Part shown: one piece after another, positions 52,576 through 62,635 of the stretch | How positions within the stretch are numbered: position 1 is the first letter of the stretch | Layout of the letters: every line of letters begins with the position of its first letter | Assembly: GCF_900112025.1 (NCBI RefSeq) | Contig: NZ_FOKL01000001.1 | Span: 1,293,084 to 1,357,083, forward strand | DNA from: Janthinobacterium sp. 344 | GTDB taxonomy: Bacteria; Pseudomonadota; Gammaproteobacteria; Burkholderiales; Burkholderiaceae_D | DNA length: 64,000 nt | Direction of reading: 5' to 3' | Made by a program: the position numbers and the translations under genes | The notes under the pieces: generated by a model | What the model saw: the letters and a program-made list of their open reading frames with translations, nothing else | Told to the model about the DNA's origin: nothing | The model's database searches: none

Positions 52576-55085
52576 AACAGCAGCTTTCCCGGCGCGCTGC
52601 CTTCGACCTGCGCGCTGGCATAGCGGCCCTGGTATTGCTGGCAACCTTGCGCCTGCAGGTAGGCCAGCTGCTGCGCCGTTTCCACGCCCTCGGCGACCAC
52701 CGTCAATTGCAGCTCGCGCGCCATGGCGATGATGGTGGCGGCCACGGCTGTATCGCCATCCGCCTCGGCCAGGAAGGAAGGATCGATTTTCAGCTGGTCC
52801 ACGGGATAATGGCGCAGGTTGGCCAGGCGCGAATAGCCGGTGCCGAAGTCGTCGATGGCCAGCCGCACGCCGAACGCCCGCAATTGCGCCAGCACATCGG
52901 CCAGGCGCACGCCCCCCTTCATCAGCAGCGCTTCCGTCAGCTCCAGCGCCAGGCTGGCCGCCGGCAAGCCCGATGCGCCCAGCGCGTCGCGCACGCTGTG
53001 CCATAAATTGTTGTGCAGGCATTGCGCCGCCGACAGATTCACGGACACGCTCCAGTCCTGCCCCGCGTCGTGCCAGGCGCGCGCGCGCTGGCACGCTTGC
53101 CGCAGCACCCAGGTGCCGATCGACACCATCAGGCCGCACTCCTCGGCCACGGCGATGAAGCGCTCGGGCTTCAGCAAGCCCAGCTGCGGATGGCGCCAGC
53201 GCAACAAGGCTTCGGCGCCGACCAGCTGGCCGCCGGCGACATCGAGGACGGGCTGGAACTCCAGCACGAATTCGCCGTTGCCCAGGGCGGCGCGCAGCCC
53301 CTGCTCCAGGCTGGCCCGCTCGACCACTTGCGCATTCATCTCGGCATTGAAAAACTGGAAATTGTTCCGCCCGCTCTCCTTGGCGTGGTACATGGCGATA
53401 TCCGCGTTGTGGATCAGGGTGTCGATGCTGTCGCCATCGCTGGGAAAGATGGCCACGCCGATCGAGGCCGCCACCTGCAGCTCGTAGTCGCCCAGCTGGT
53501 ACACCTGCGTGACGGCTTGCAGCAGGCTGGCCGCCACGTGCGCCGCCTGCTCGATGCCGCCCACCTCGGCCAGGATGATGACGAACTCGTCGCCGCCGTG
53601 GCGGCTGACGGTATCGACGCCGCGCACGCAGCGCACCAGGCGGCGCGCCACTTCCTTCAAGAGCAAGTCGCCCACGTGGTGGCCCATGCTGTCATTGATG
53701 TGCTTGAAGTGGTCGAGGTCCAGGTACAAAATGGCCAGCATGCTCAGCTTGCGCCGCGCGGCCGCCAGCGCCAGCGACAGCCGGTCCAGCAGCAGCACGC
53801 GGTTCGGCAGATCCGTCAAAAAATCGTGCTCGGCCAGGTGGCGCGTGTGCTCCTCGTTCTTCTTGCGCTCGCTGATATCGCTGAGGATGGCCATGTAATT
53901 GCTCAATTGCCCCTGCGAATCGCGGATGGCCGTCAGCGACAGCCAGGCCGGATAGCGCTGCCCCTGCTTGTGCTGGCCCACGATATCGCCTTGCCAATAA
54001 CCATTCGCATCGACCTCTTCCCACACGTGGTCGAAGAAGGCCAGCTCATCCGGCTCCGCGTGGTGCATGACAAAGGGCTTGCCCAGCATGTCATCGAGGC
54101 TGAAGCCGCTGATCTCGCTGTAGGCGGGATTCATGCTGACGACGCGTTGCTGCGGGTCCATCACGACGATGGCTTCGCGCGCGTGTTCCACCACTTGCGC
54201 CGACAGGTACAAGGCCCGCTCGGCCAGTTTGCGCGAGGAAATATCGCGGATCACGGCATAGAACAGATAAGTATGGTCGAGCGTCACGGAGGTGAGCAGC
54301 ACTTCGCCCCAGAACAGTTCCCCCAGACACGTTTGATAGTGCCAGTCATACCGCCAGTTGCCGTGCGCGTGCGCCTGTGCCGCCAGTTGCGTGCCGCGCA
54401 GCGATGACAATGCGCCATCGGGCTGGCGCAGCGGCGAAAAGTCGCTGAGGCGGCGCCCCAGCAGGCGCGGCCGGTCTTCGCATTGGAACAGGGCGATGGC
54501 GGCCGGATTGGCTTCGGCGATGTGCTCGTCGCGCAGCAGCACGATGGCGTCCGCCGATTTCTCGTACAGCTGGCGAAAGTTGTCGCCCATCAGCAGCAGC
54601 GCGCCCTGCGCGGCGCCATCCTGGCCGGCCGTGATATCGACGTCGATGCACACCACGTGCCGCACGCGCCCGGACTGGATGACAGGAAACACGGTGGAAC
54701 AGATGCAGCGCGGCGCGATGCCGTCGCTACCCAGTTTCCACAGCCGCGCGCTGCGCGCCTTGCCGCTATGCCAGACAGCCGCCAGCTCGCTGGAAAAATC
54801 CTCGGCCAGGGCGGCGCCCGCGGGCAAGGAGGCGGCCACCCTGGCCCACGCCTGGCCCAGCGCCAGTTCGGCCGACACGCCATACAGGCGCGCCGCGCCC
54901 AGGCTCCAGTAGCGCACGATGCCTTCCTGGTCGATGCCGCGCACGGCCATGCCGGGCGCTTGCTCGACGGCGGCAACGATGATGGAGAGCAAATCGAGCG
55001 CCCTGCCAGCCGGTCCCGCTCCAGGCTCGGCGGCAACCAGCAGGCGGCCCGGCGACGGGGCGGCTCCGACAATCCGATCAGACAT
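52572..55085 (-). CDS. PAS-PAS-PAS-GGDEF-EAL cyclic-di-GMP protein
   Basis: An 837-residue cytoplasmic signalling protein: three PAS-like sensor domains (about residues 30-130, 170-290, 295-410), then GGDEF (420-585; intact RHGGDEF) and EAL (590-835; intact EALLRW, with IDDFGTGYS and VVAEGVET). Both catalytic sets look complete, so it could make or break c-di-GMP; in most such proteins one activity dominates. The ATG at 55085 was chosen because upstream residues are Arg-rich and unconserved. Ligands of the PAS domains are unknown. Confidence 0.93.
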   Translation of the reverse strand: MSDRIVGAAPSPGRLLVAAEPGAGPAGRALDLLSIIVAAVEQAPGMAVRGIDQEGIVRYWSLGAARLYGVSAELALGQAWARVAASLPAGAALAEDFSSELAAVWHSGKARSARLWKLGSDGIAPRCICSTVFPVIQSGRVRHVVCIDVDITAGQDGAAQGALLLMGDNFRQLYEKSADAIVLLRDEHIAEANPAAIALFQCEDRPRLLGRRLSDFSPLRQPDGALSSLRGTQLAAQAHAHGNWRYDWHYQTCLGELFWGEVLLTSVTLDHTYLFYAVIRDISSRKLAERALYLSAQVVEHAREAIVVMDPQQRVVSMNPAYSEISGFSLDDMLGKPFVMHHAEPDELAFFDHVWEEVDANGYWQGDIVGQHKQGQRYPAWLSLTAIRDSQGQLSNYMAILSDISERKKNEEHTRHLAEHDFLTDLPNRVLLLDRLSLALAAARRKLSMLAILYLDLDHFKHINDSMGHHVGDLLLKEVARRLVRCVRGVDTVSRHGGDEFVIILAEVGGIEQAAHVAASLLQAVTQVYQLGDYELQVAASIGVAIFPSDGDSIDTLIHNADIAMYHAKESGRNNFQFFNAEMNAQVVERASLEQGLRAALGNGEFVLEFQPVLDVAGGQLVGAEALLRWRHPQLGLLKPERFIAVAEECGLMVSIGTWVLRQACQRARAWHDAGQDWSVSVNLSAAQCLHNNLWHSVRDALGASGLPAASLALELTEALLMKGGVRLADVLAQLRAFGVRLAIDDFGTGYSRLANLRHYPVDQLKIDPSFLAEADGDTAVAATIIAMARELQLTVVAEGVETAQQLAYLQAQGCQQYQGRYASAQVEGSAPGKLLF

Positions 55086-55487
55086 CCGGCCCCCCGTTGC
55101 GCGGCCACGCCGCAACCGGCGAGACGAGGGCCTGTCCGGTGGCGCAACCATCCCTGTCATTCTTGCGCGCCGGCGAATCGGCTTATTGAGGATGCTCAAG
55201 CATCGTGGCCCGGCCACGCGGGCGCTCTGCGCGCGGCGGGTGCAACCGGCGCCCGTTTTCTGCATTTCATCCCCGTTTTTGTGCAATCTGTCGCACGGCC
55301 ATGGCGGCCAGGCTTGAATCTTCATAAAGTGGCAACATGCGCATCGTCGTGAACGGCCGCAGCGGCAGGCGTGCCGCCTTCGGCCAGCCACGGCGGTGCG
55401 CTACCCGAATTCCCCCCGGCCCGCCACAGGCCGGGCCGCACCGAGACCTGGCGCCGAGCCTTCGCGCCGCCTCCATCAAAGAGTCCT
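55086..55487. other. Divergent intergenic region, GGDEF-EAL gene / RND operon
   Basis: About 400 bp that must hold both promoters. Visible symmetry: GATGCT/AGCATC near 55191, GCGGCA/TGCCGC near 55359 and CGGCCCG/CGGGCCG at 55417-55438, the last 50 bp before the adaptor gene. No clear -35/-10 pair or gene was seen. Confidence 0.5.
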
Positions 55488-56720
55488 ATGAAAAACGAGA
55501 CATTGCCACCGGCATCCCCCCTTGCAGCCAAGCGCAGCCGGCGCTGGCGCGCTCCCGTGCTGATCCTCATCGTGCTGGGCCTGGCCGGCGGTGGCTGGAC
55601 CGTCATGCAGTCGAGGCAGCAAGCCGCCAAGGCGGCCGAGCAGCAGGCCAGCAAGAAAAAAGACAAGGACAAGACGCCCGTGCATGAACTGGCGCAAGGC
55701 GACGTGGCGGCCATCGATGCGCGCGCACTCAGCATCAGCCTGCCCCTGTCCGGTTCGCTGGCGCCGCTGACGCAAGCCACCATCAAGGCCAAGGTCTCGG
55801 GCGTCATCCACGAAACGACCTTGCAGGAAGGCCAGAGCGTGTCTGCCGGCCAAATCCTCGTGCGCCTGGACGCGGCCGACCAGCGCGCCCGCCTGACGCA
55901 GCAGCAAGCCATGCTCGACGAAGCGCAGGCGCGCCTGTCGATGGCGGCCAAGAACGAAGCCAACAGCCAGGCGCTGCTCAAGCAAAAGTACATTTCGCAG
56001 ACGGCCTACGACACGACGCAAAACTCGGTCGACCTGGCGCGCGCCGGCGTCAAGTCCAACGCGGCCATGCTCGACCTGGCCCGCATCGCCCTGGCCGATA
56101 CGGTGATCCGCGCGCCCATGGCCGGCATCGTCAGCAAGCGCCATGTGCAGGCCGGCGAAAAAGTGGCGCCCGACATGCCCGTCTACACCATCGTCAACCT
56201 GGCGCAGCTGACGCTGGAAGCGCCCGTGCCCAGCGCGGAAATCCCCCGCATCAAGCTGGGCCAGGACGTGCACTTCAAGGTCGACGGCTTCGGCGCGCGC
56301 GACTTCGCCGGCAAGGTCACGCGCATCAACCCCACCACCGAGAGCGGCTCGCGCGCCATGCTGGTCTACATCGCCGTCGACAATGCCGATGGCGCGCTGC
56401 GCGGCGGCATGTTCGCCAAGGGCAGCATCGTCACCGAACGCTCGCCCGTGGCGCCGCTGGTGCCCTTGACGGCCGTGCGCAATGAAAAGACAGGCCCCGT
56501 CGTGTATGCGCTGGTCAACAACAAGGTGGTCGAACAGCCCGTCACGCTGGGCTTGCGCAACGAGGATGAGGGCTATGCCGAGGTCAAGTCGGGCCTGCTG
56601 CCGGGCACCAAAGTCATCGTCGCCAGGCTCGATGGCGTCAAGCCTGGCCATGGCGTGACCTTCGCCACGCCCGCCACTGCGCCCGCCGCGCCGGCGGCCG
56701 TGCTGGCACGGAAGGATTAA
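55488..56720 (+). CDS. RND efflux periplasmic adaptor (membrane fusion protein)
   Basis: A 410-residue adaptor that bridges the RND pump to an outer-membrane channel. After a short cytoplasmic start comes one membrane anchor (WRAPVLILIVLGLAGGGW), a Lys-rich linker, the split biotinyl-lipoyl domain (QATIKAKVSGVIHETTLQEG; later IRAPMAGIVSKRHVQAGEKV), a helical hairpin (QARLTQQQ-like) and beta-barrel and membrane-proximal parts. The ATG at 55488 is three bases after the GAGTCC that serves as a weak ribosome site. It precedes its pump gene by 3 bp; no TolC-type gene is in the window. Confidence 0.94.
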   Translation: MKNETLPPASPLAAKRSRRWRAPVLILIVLGLAGGGWTVMQSRQQAAKAAEQQASKKKDKDKTPVHELAQGDVAAIDARALSISLPLSGSLAPLTQATIKAKVSGVIHETTLQEGQSVSAGQILVRLDAADQRARLTQQQAMLDEAQARLSMAAKNEANSQALLKQKYISQTAYDTTQNSVDLARAGVKSNAAMLDLARIALADTVIRAPMAGIVSKRHVQAGEKVAPDMPVYTIVNLAQLTLEAPVPSAEIPRIKLGQDVHFKVDGFGARDFAGKVTRINPTTESGSRAMLVYIAVDNADGALRGGMFAKGSIVTERSPVAPLVPLTAVRNEKTGPVVYALVNNKVVEQPVTLGLRNEDEGYAEVKSGLLPGTKVIVARLDGVKPGHGVTFATPATAPAAPAAVLARKD

Positions 56721-56723
56721 GCC

Positions 56724-59700
56724 ATGTGGATGACCAAAGTCAGTATTCAAAACCCCGTCTTCGCCACCATGGTCATGGTGGCGCTGGTGGTGCTGGGCAT
56801 CTTCTCCTACCGGGGCCTGGGCGTGGAAAGCATGCCCAGCGTGCAGTTTCCGTTCGCCGCCATTGAAGTGAACTACCCGGGCGCCTCGCCCGAAGCGGTG
56901 GAAAACGACATCACGCGCCCCATCGAGGACGCCGTCAACACCGTCAGCGGCATCAAGACCATCCGCGCCAACTCGTGGGAAGGACGCGCCGGCGTCTACC
57001 TGGAATTCGAGCTGTCGACGAACATGGACAAGGCCATGCAGGACTTGCGCGACAAGGTGGCCCTGGTGCGTCCGCGCTTCCCGAAAGAAGCCAAGGACCC
57101 GTTCATCGCCCGCGCCGAAGGCGACAACGAGCGCCCCATCGCCACCATCGTGCTGACCTCCAGCGGGCATGACCTGCGCGAACTGTCGACCATGACGGAG
57201 CAGATCATCAGCAAGCGCTTCCAGGGCGTGGCCGGCGTGGGGCAGGTCAAGCTGCGCGGCCTGCGCGCGCGCCAGATCCTCATCAGCATGAAGCCGATCG
57301 AACTCAATGCGCAAGGCATCGGCGTCGATGAAGTCATCCGCGCCATCCAGGCGACGAATACCAATTTGCCGGCCGGCTCCATCAGCCATGGCGCGGCCGA
57401 GCAGCTGGTGCGCGTGGAAGGCAAGATCAAGGATGCGCGCGAATTCGGCAAGATCATCGTCGCGCGCCGCGCCGTCGGCCCCGTCTACCTGGACCAGGTG
57501 GCCACCGTCGTCGATGGCGAGCAGGAAGAACTGTCGATCTCGCGCATGAACGGCCAGCAGGCCGTGACCATGGAAATCACCAAGGTGCAGGACGCCAACG
57601 TGGTCGAAGTGGGCACCGGCATCCTGAAAGTGGCGGCCGACCTGCAAAAGACGCTGCCGCCCGATATCACCCTGCGCGTGCTGGACGACGAATCGGAGCG
57701 CGTGCAAAGCCAGCTCGATAACGTCAAGCGCACCATCATCGAAGGCGCCGTGCTGACCATGGTCATCGTCTTCCTGTTCCTGCACTCGTGGCGCTCGACC
57801 ATCATCACGGGATTGACCCTGCCGATCTCGGTGCTGGCCAGCTTCATCGCCATGAAGGCCTTCGGCTTTACCCTGAACTTCCTGACGCTGATGGCGCTGT
57901 CCCTGTGCATCGGCCTGTTGATCGATGACGCCATCGTCGTGCGCGAAAACATCGTGCGCCACCTGGGCATGGGCAAGAACCACTACCAGGCGGCCAATGA
58001 CGGCACCAATGAAATCGGCCTGGCCGTGATGGCCACCACGTTCGCCATCGTCGCCGTGTTCGTGCCCGTCGCCTTCATGGATGGCATCATCGGCCGCTTC
58101 TTCCTGCAGTTCGGCATCACCGTGGCCGTCGCCGTGCTGGTGTCGCTGTTCGTCAGCTTCACGCTCGACCCCATGCTGTCGTCCGTCTGGCGCGATCCCG
58201 TCAAGGACCGCTTCAAGTACGCGCCGTGGCTGGGCCGCTTCATGGCCTGGATCGAAACGGGCATCGACCGCCTGCACGTCTGGTACGGCAAGGTGCTGAA
58301 AGTGGCCCTGCGCTGGCGCAAGACCACCCTGGCCACGGCCGTCGCCCTGTTCGCGGCCAGCCTGATGCTCGTGCCGATGATCGGCGGCGAGATGTTCCCC
58401 GAGACGGACCAGGGCTGGGTCAACCTGCGCTTCAAGACGCCCGTCGGCTCCAGCCTCGACTACACGGATTCCAAGGTGCGCCAGATCGAAACGGCGCTGA
58501 AGGAATTCCCCGAGATCGACAGCCTGGTGGCCAACGTGGGCACGCAGGACGGGCGCAACACGGCCGAGGTCAACCTGAAGCTGACGGACGTCAAGAAGCA
58601 CAAGCGCCGCTCGCAGCAGGAACTGGAAAGGCTGATCCGCGAACGCCTGGCGCCGATCGCCGGCATTACCCTGTCCGTCGGCCAGCGCCCCATCTTCATC
58701 GCCATCCTGGGCACGGATGAAGGCAAGCTCGATGCGGTGGCGCACACCCTGATGGACAAGATGCGCAACATCAAGGGCCTGGCCGACATGGAGTACAGCC
58801 AGGAAGGCGCCAATCCTTCCACCACCGTGAAGATCAATAACGAACTGGCCAGCGACCTGGGCCTGTCGGTGCAGCAGATCGGCAATGCCCTGCGGCCTTT
58901 TGTTGCGGGCGATACGGTCAGCCACTGGCTGGCATCCGACGGGCAGAACTACGACGTCAACGTGCAGCTGCCCAAATCGGGCCGGCAGAAAGTGGCCGAC
59001 CTGGCCGACCTGTCGCTGGCGTCGAGCAAGTTTGACGCAAACGGCAAGCCGATCATGATCCCGCTGCGCCAGGTGGTCGAATTCGTGCCTTCCTCCAGCC
59101 CGCAAGTGCTGAAGCGCCAGGCCTTGCAGCGCCGCGTGGCCATCTATGCGGGCACGCAGGGCCGGCCGGCCGGCGACGTCGACGCCGACGTGCAAAAGGC
59201 CATGCAATCGATCGACCTGCCGCCCGGCGTGCGCTTCGATGTGGCCGGCAATGCGCAGCAAATGGCCGAAACCATGGGCGGCGCCATGATGGCGCTGGGT
59301 ATCGCCGTGATCTTCATCTACCTGGTGCTGGCGTCGCAGTTCGGCAGCTTCCTGCAGCCGATCGCCATCATGGTGTCGCTGCCGCTGTCCCTGATCGGCG
59401 TGCTGCTGGCACTCCTGATTACGGGCAGTACGCTGAACATCTTCTCCGTGATCGGCTTCATCATGCTCATGGGCCTGGTGACGAAGAACGCGATTTTGCT
59501 GGTGGACTTCACCAACCAGCGCCAGCGTGAAGGCCTGGGCCAGTTCGAGGCGCTGATGGAAGCGGGACAAGTGCGCCTGCGCCCCATCCTGATGACCACC
59601 CTGGCGATGGTCTTCGGCATGCTGCCGATGGCCATCGGCATGGGCGATGGCGGCGAATCGCAGGCGCCGATGGGCCGCGCCGTCATCGGCGGCGTGATCA

Positions 59701-59843
59701 CCTCGACCTTGCTGACGCTGGTGGTGGTGCCCGTCGCCTACACCTATCTGGACAGCCTGGGCAAGCGCGCCGCGCGCTTTTTCCGCGGTGCCGAGCATGC
59801 GCATGCCGACGCCGCCGGCGACGGCAAGGCACACGCCCACTGA
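56724..59843 (+). CDS. RND-family efflux permease, HAE1 type
   Basis: A 1039-residue AcrB-like proton-driven pump in the inner membrane, normal for the HAE1 family. Visible are the N-terminal helix, the large periplasmic loop ([20 protein letters not shown]), TM4 with the proton-relay Asp pair ([13 protein letters not shown]), a second loop and the late helices ([17 protein letters not shown]). The substrate is unknown; most HAE1 pumps export drugs, dyes or solvents. Forms an operon with the adaptor. The C terminus is His-rich (AHAD...HAH), a mild oddity. Confidence 0.96.
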   Translation: MWMTKVSIQNPVFATMVMVALVVLGIFSYRGLGVESMPSVQFPFAAIEVNYPGASPEAVENDITRPIEDAVNTVSGIKTIRANSWEGRAGVYLEFELSTNMDKAMQDLRDKVALVRPRFPKEAKDPFIARAEGDNERPIATIVLTSSGHDLRELSTMTEQIISKRFQGVAGVGQVKLRGLRARQILISMKPIELNAQGIGVDEVIRAIQATNTNLPAGSISHGAAEQLVRVEGKIKDAREFGKIIVARRAVGPVYLDQVATVVDGEQEELSISRMNGQQAVTMEITKVQDANVVEVGTGILKVAADLQKTLPPDITLRVLDDESERVQSQLDNVKRTIIEGAVLTMVIVFLFLHSWRSTIITGLTLPISVLASFIAMKAFGFTLNFLTLMALSLCIGLLIDDAIVVRENIVRHLGMGKNHYQAANDGTNEIGLAVMATTFAIVAVFVPVAFMDGIIGRFFLQFGITVAVAVLVSLFVSFTLDPMLSSVWRDPVKDRFKYAPWLGRFMAWIETGIDRLHVWYGKVLKVALRWRKTTLATAVALFAASLMLVPMIGGEMFPETDQGWVNLRFKTPVGSSLDYTDSKVRQIETALKEFPEIDSLVANVGTQDGRNTAEVNLKLTDVKKHKRRSQQELERLIRERLAPIAGITLSVGQRPIFIAILGTDEGKLDAVAHTLMDKMRNIKGLADMEYSQEGANPSTTVKINNELASDLGLSVQQIGNALRPFVAGDTVSHWLASDGQNYDVNVQLPKSGRQKVADLADLSLASSKFDANGKPIMIPLRQVVEFVPSSSPQVLKRQALQRRVAIYAGTQGRPAGDVDADVQKAMQSIDLPPGVRFDVAGNAQQMAETMGGAMMALGIAVIFIYLVLASQFGSFLQPIAIMVSLPLSLIGVLLALLITGSTLNIFSVIGFIMLMGLVTKNAILLVDFTNQRQREGLGQFEALMEAGQVRLRPILMTTLAMVFGMLPMAIGMGDGGESQAPMGRAVIGGVITSTLLTLVVVPVAYTYLDSLGKRAARFFRGAEHAHADAAGDGKAHAH

Positions 59844-59861
59844 TCCTCCGCTCGCCTTCAC

Positions 59862-59883
59862 CGTCCCCGCATTGGCGGGGACG
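59862..59883 (+). terminator. Hairpin behind the RND permease gene
   Basis: CGTCCCCGC and GCGGGGACG form a 9-bp stem with an ATTG loop, 19 bp past the stop. There is no T-run, so termination would be weak or Rho-assisted. Confidence 0.5.
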
Positions 59884-59895
59884 ACGCGGCGGCTT

Positions 59896-59941
59896 CCTGA
59901 AGAGAGCTTCAGTTGACCAAAGCGCCTGCGCTGGCTAGACT
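59896..59941 (+). promoter_or_regulatory. mgtC operon promoter with upstream response-regulator-like box
   Basis: TTGACC (59913-59918), a 17-bp spacer and TAGACT (59936-59941) make a good sigma-70 promoter about 270 bp before mgtC. Directly upstream and touching the -35 is CCTGAAGAGAGCTTCAG (59896-59912), which shares CCTGAAGA-N4-TTCAG with the region between the response regulator and the second adaptor (63379-63395). The position suits an activator site. The long leader between this promoter and mgtC holds two hairpins (60080-60100 and 60157-60173). Confidence 0.6.
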
Positions 59942-60212
59942 GTCCCCCGTTATCAATGATATGGAGTGACTCGTGGGTGCTTGTTCCAGTGACAGTAGTC
60001 GATTGACCATCGGCGATCGGCCTTAGGCAAGACGCGCGCATTCCGCCCGCCCTGCCCTCGGCAAGGTGTGGCTCTTCCAGCGGCGAACTTCACTCGCCGC
60101 CACTTCCCTCCTCATCGTTCCACCGCCCGTCATCCCCGTCTGCTGCCCCCAATCCGGGCGGATGCTCTCCGCCTTGTGCACTCGCCTGTTCCTCCCCAGC
60201 CGGGAGAAACTG

Positions 60213-60935
60213 ATGGTGGTATTTGACTTTGCGCTGCGCGTTGCCGCGGCATTGACCCTGGGCGCCATGATCGGCGCCGAACGCCAGCTGCGCCAGCGCA
60301 TGGCGGGCTTGCGCACGAATGCGCTGGTGTCCGTCGGCGCCTCGCTGTTCGTGATGGTTTCCGTGCTCGAAGGCGATGCCTCCGGCCATATGCGCATCGC
60401 CGCGCAGGTGGTCTCGGGCATCGGCTTTCTCGGTGCCGGCGTCATCATGCGCGAGGGCATGACGGTGCGCGGCTTGAACACGGCCGCCACCCTGTGGTGC
60501 TCGGCCGCCATCGGCATCCTGTGCGGCCTGGGGTTTGCCCTGGAAGCGGCCATCGGCACGGGCTTCGTGCTGATCGCCAACCTGGTGCTGCGCCACCTGG
60601 CGCAACGCATCAACGCCCACGGCAGCGAAGCGGGCATCGAGACGGAAAGCATCTACCGCGTCACGGCCGTGTGCGAGGCGGAGCAGGAAGTCCAGGTGCG
60701 CAACCTGATGCTGCGCATGATCAGCGGCATGCCGGCGCTGATGCTGCAATCCTTGCACAGCGAGGACGCGGCGCAGGCCGGGCGCATCGAAGTGCGGGCC
60801 GACCTGCTCACGCCCGTCTCCAGCCTGGGCTTGCTGGAACAGATCGTCAGCCAGGTGAGCCTGGAAGGCAGCGTCTCGGCCGTGCGCTGGGCGCTGGTGA
60901 ACAACGCGGAATTTGTCGCCGAACGGGGAGTGTGA
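60213..60935 (+). CDS. mgtC: MgtC/SapB-family membrane protein
   Basis: A 240-residue MgtC-like protein: four to five membrane spans holding the family core (AMIGAERQLRQRMAGLRTNA, GFLGAGVIMREG, TAATLWCSAAIG) and a C-terminal ACT-like cytoplasmic domain (from about 150). MgtC proteins help survival at low Mg2+ and can inhibit ATP synthase. The ATG at 60213 has GGGAGAAAC upstream and fits the family start. Its TGA shares a base with the ATG of the next gene. Confidence 0.92.
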   Translation: MVVFDFALRVAAALTLGAMIGAERQLRQRMAGLRTNALVSVGASLFVMVSVLEGDASGHMRIAAQVVSGIGFLGAGVIMREGMTVRGLNTAATLWCSAAIGILCGLGFALEAAIGTGFVLIANLVLRHLAQRINAHGSEAGIETESIYRVTAVCEAEQEVQVRNLMLRMISGMPALMLQSLHSEDAAQAGRIEVRADLLTPVSSLGLLEQIVSQVSLEGSVSAVRWALVNNAEFVAERGV

Positions 60936-61246
60936 TGATGAAAAATTTCTTCCATTGGTTTGCCCGGCGCGGCCCCGCCGTGACCACCTACCGCCTGACC
61001 GTCACCTGCCCCGCCGCGCAGGCCGACCACGTCGTGCGCCTGCTGCTGGCCGAACTGAAAGGCGCGGGCCTGGCGCCGTCGCAGATGCTGCGCAGCTGGG
61101 ACGAGGCCAGGCTGGTGGTGCAGCTGATCGCCACGGTGCTGTGCCAGGCCGTGCAGCGCGCCGTGCTGGTGCGCTTCGTCAACCGCGCGGGCGCCTGGCC
61201 GCAGGTGCGGCAGGTGCGCTGGGAAGGCGTCGCCGCGTCACTCTGA
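60935..61246 (+). CDS. Stand-alone MgtC-C-terminal (ACT-like) domain protein
   Basis: A 103-residue protein whose core (YRLTVTCPAAQADHVVRLLL, then LRSWDEARLVVQLIA and VRQVRW) aligns with the C-terminal ACT-like domain of MgtC just upstream (YRVTAVCEAEQEVQVRNLML, LQSLHSED, VSAVRW). It looks like a duplicated, freed regulatory domain. Translation is coupled to mgtC by a one-base stop/start overlap. Two ATG codons in tandem open it. Its end overlaps the kinase gene tail-to-tail by 9 bp. Function unknown. Confidence 0.75.
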   Translation: MMKNFFHWFARRGPAVTTYRLTVTCPAAQADHVVRLLLAELKGAGLAPSQMLRSWDEARLVVQLIATVLCQAVQRAVLVRFVNRAGAWPQVRQVRWEGVAASL

Positions 61247-62635
61247 GGCGGGCAGGCGCATGGTAAATAGCGCGCCGCCGCCGGGGCGGTTCTGCGCCGC
61301 GATGCTGCCGCCGTACGCATGCACGATGGCCTGCGACAGGGCCAGGCCCAGGCCGAAGCCGGGCGCCTCGCCCGCGCGCGCCTGGGCGCCCCGGTAAAAG
61401 CGCTCGAACAGATGCGGCAAGTCTTCCACGCCGATGCCCGGCCCCGCGTCCGCCACGCCGACGATCGCATGCGCGCCATCGCGCGCCACGTGCACCGTGA
61501 TGACGCTGTCGGGTGGCGAAAACTTCACGGCGTTATCGAGCAGATTGGCCAGCACCAGGTCCACGGGGCCGGGCGCCACCCTCGCGTGCACGGCTACGCT
61601 GTCATCGAAGACGATGCGGATGCCGCGCTGCGCCGCCGCCTTATCCAGGCGCTGCGCGGCCGCCCGCACGAGCGGGTTGAGGGCGATGGTTTCCACGGCA
61701 TTGCGCTCCTGGCCCACGTCCAGGCGCGTGAGCATCAGCAGTTCCTCCACCAGGGTTGTCAGGCGCTGCACCTCATCGAGGCAGGACGCCAGCGCGTCGA
61801 CATACTCGGGCGCCTCGCGCGGTCGGCGCAGGGTGATCTCGATCTCCGTTCGCAGGCGCGACAGGGGCGAGCGCAATTCGTGCGAAGCATCGGCCGTGAA
61901 GCGGCGCTGCGCATCGTAGCCGTGTTCCAGGCGGTCCAGCATGGCGTTCAGGGTATCGACCAGGCGGCCGATTTCATCGGGCGTGCCCGGATGGGGCAAG
62001 CGCTGGTGCAGGCTGTCCTCGCCGATCGAGTGCGCCTGGTCCACCACGTCGTCGATGGCGCCCAGCACGCGGCGCGTGAGCATTTCGCCGGCCAGGCCCA
62101 CGGCCGCCAGCAAGGCCAGCGCCATGGCGCCAAACAGCACGGTGGCCGCGGCCAGCACGTGGTTGGTGTCGTCAAGCGAACCGGCCACCTGCACCGCCAG
62201 GCCCGCGCCGGACGCGGGCACGGGAATCGAGACCATGCGCAGCGGCTCTTCGCCGAACTTGGGCAGGGTTTCGAAGACGGTCTCGCCGGTCGCCAGGCGC
62301 GCCAGCAGGGCCGGTGGCGCCGGCAGCTGCGCCGCCTCCAGGTTGCGGCTGCGGGCCAGCACGCGGCCTTCGCCATCGATGATCTGCACCAGGCGGTCGA
62401 GCCGCATCAGCGACGGCGGCGCCAGGCCCGGCGCCACCTCGTGCACCTGCACGGGCTGGCGCGGCGCGGCCGGCAGCATGGCCATTTCCGTCTCGCCCAG
62501 CGCCAGCAGGGCCGCATCGAGCTGGCCGTGCACGGCGCGCGACAGGCCCCAGTAGCCTGCCAGCGCCGTGCAGGCTACGATGGCGAGGATCACGGCCAGG
62601 TGCACCAGCAGCAGGCGCTTGCGAAAGCTAGCCAC
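61238..62635 (-). CDS. Membrane sensor histidine kinase
   Basis: A 465-residue kinase: TM1 (about 8-30), a periplasmic sensor of about 125 residues, TM2 (about 155-180), HAMP, the H-box with DASHELRSPLSRLRTE (phospho-His), N-box VLANLLDNAVKFSPP and G-boxes VADAGPGIG and GFGLGLAL. The start is GTG, overlapping the response-regulator gene by 8 bp. Signal unknown; the mgtC operon facing it and the shared promoter motif suggest envelope, Mg2+ or metal sensing. Confidence 0.94.
   Translation of the reverse strand: MASFRKRLLLVHLAVILAIVACTALAGYWGLSRAVHGQLDAALLALGETEMAMLPAAPRQPVQVHEVAPGLAPPSLMRLDRLVQIIDGEGRVLARSRNLEAAQLPAPPALLARLATGETVFETLPKFGEEPLRMVSIPVPASGAGLAVQVAGSLDDTNHVLAAATVLFGAMALALLAAVGLAGEMLTRRVLGAIDDVVDQAHSIGEDSLHQRLPHPGTPDEIGRLVDTLNAMLDRLEHGYDAQRRFTADASHELRSPLSRLRTEIEITLRRPREAPEYVDALASCLDEVQRLTTLVEELLMLTRLDVGQERNAVETIALNPLVRAAAQRLDKAAAQRGIRIVFDDSVAVHARVAPGPVDLVLANLLDNAVKFSPPDSVITVHVARDGAHAIVGVADAGPGIGVEDLPHLFERFYRGAQARAGEAPGFGLGLALSQAIVHAYGGSIAAQNRPGGGALFTMRLPASE

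Noticed and set aside
55476-60041. A 1521-codon open frame on the minus strand across the RND operon
   Set aside because: It lies antisense to two clear RND genes, is rich in His, Gln, Arg and Gly as expected from reversed GC-rich codons, and has no domain.
59942-60212. Mg2+ (M-box) or Mn2+ (yybP) riboswitch in the mgtC leader
   Set aside because: Hairpins exist but none of the conserved core sequences of these riboswitches could be found.
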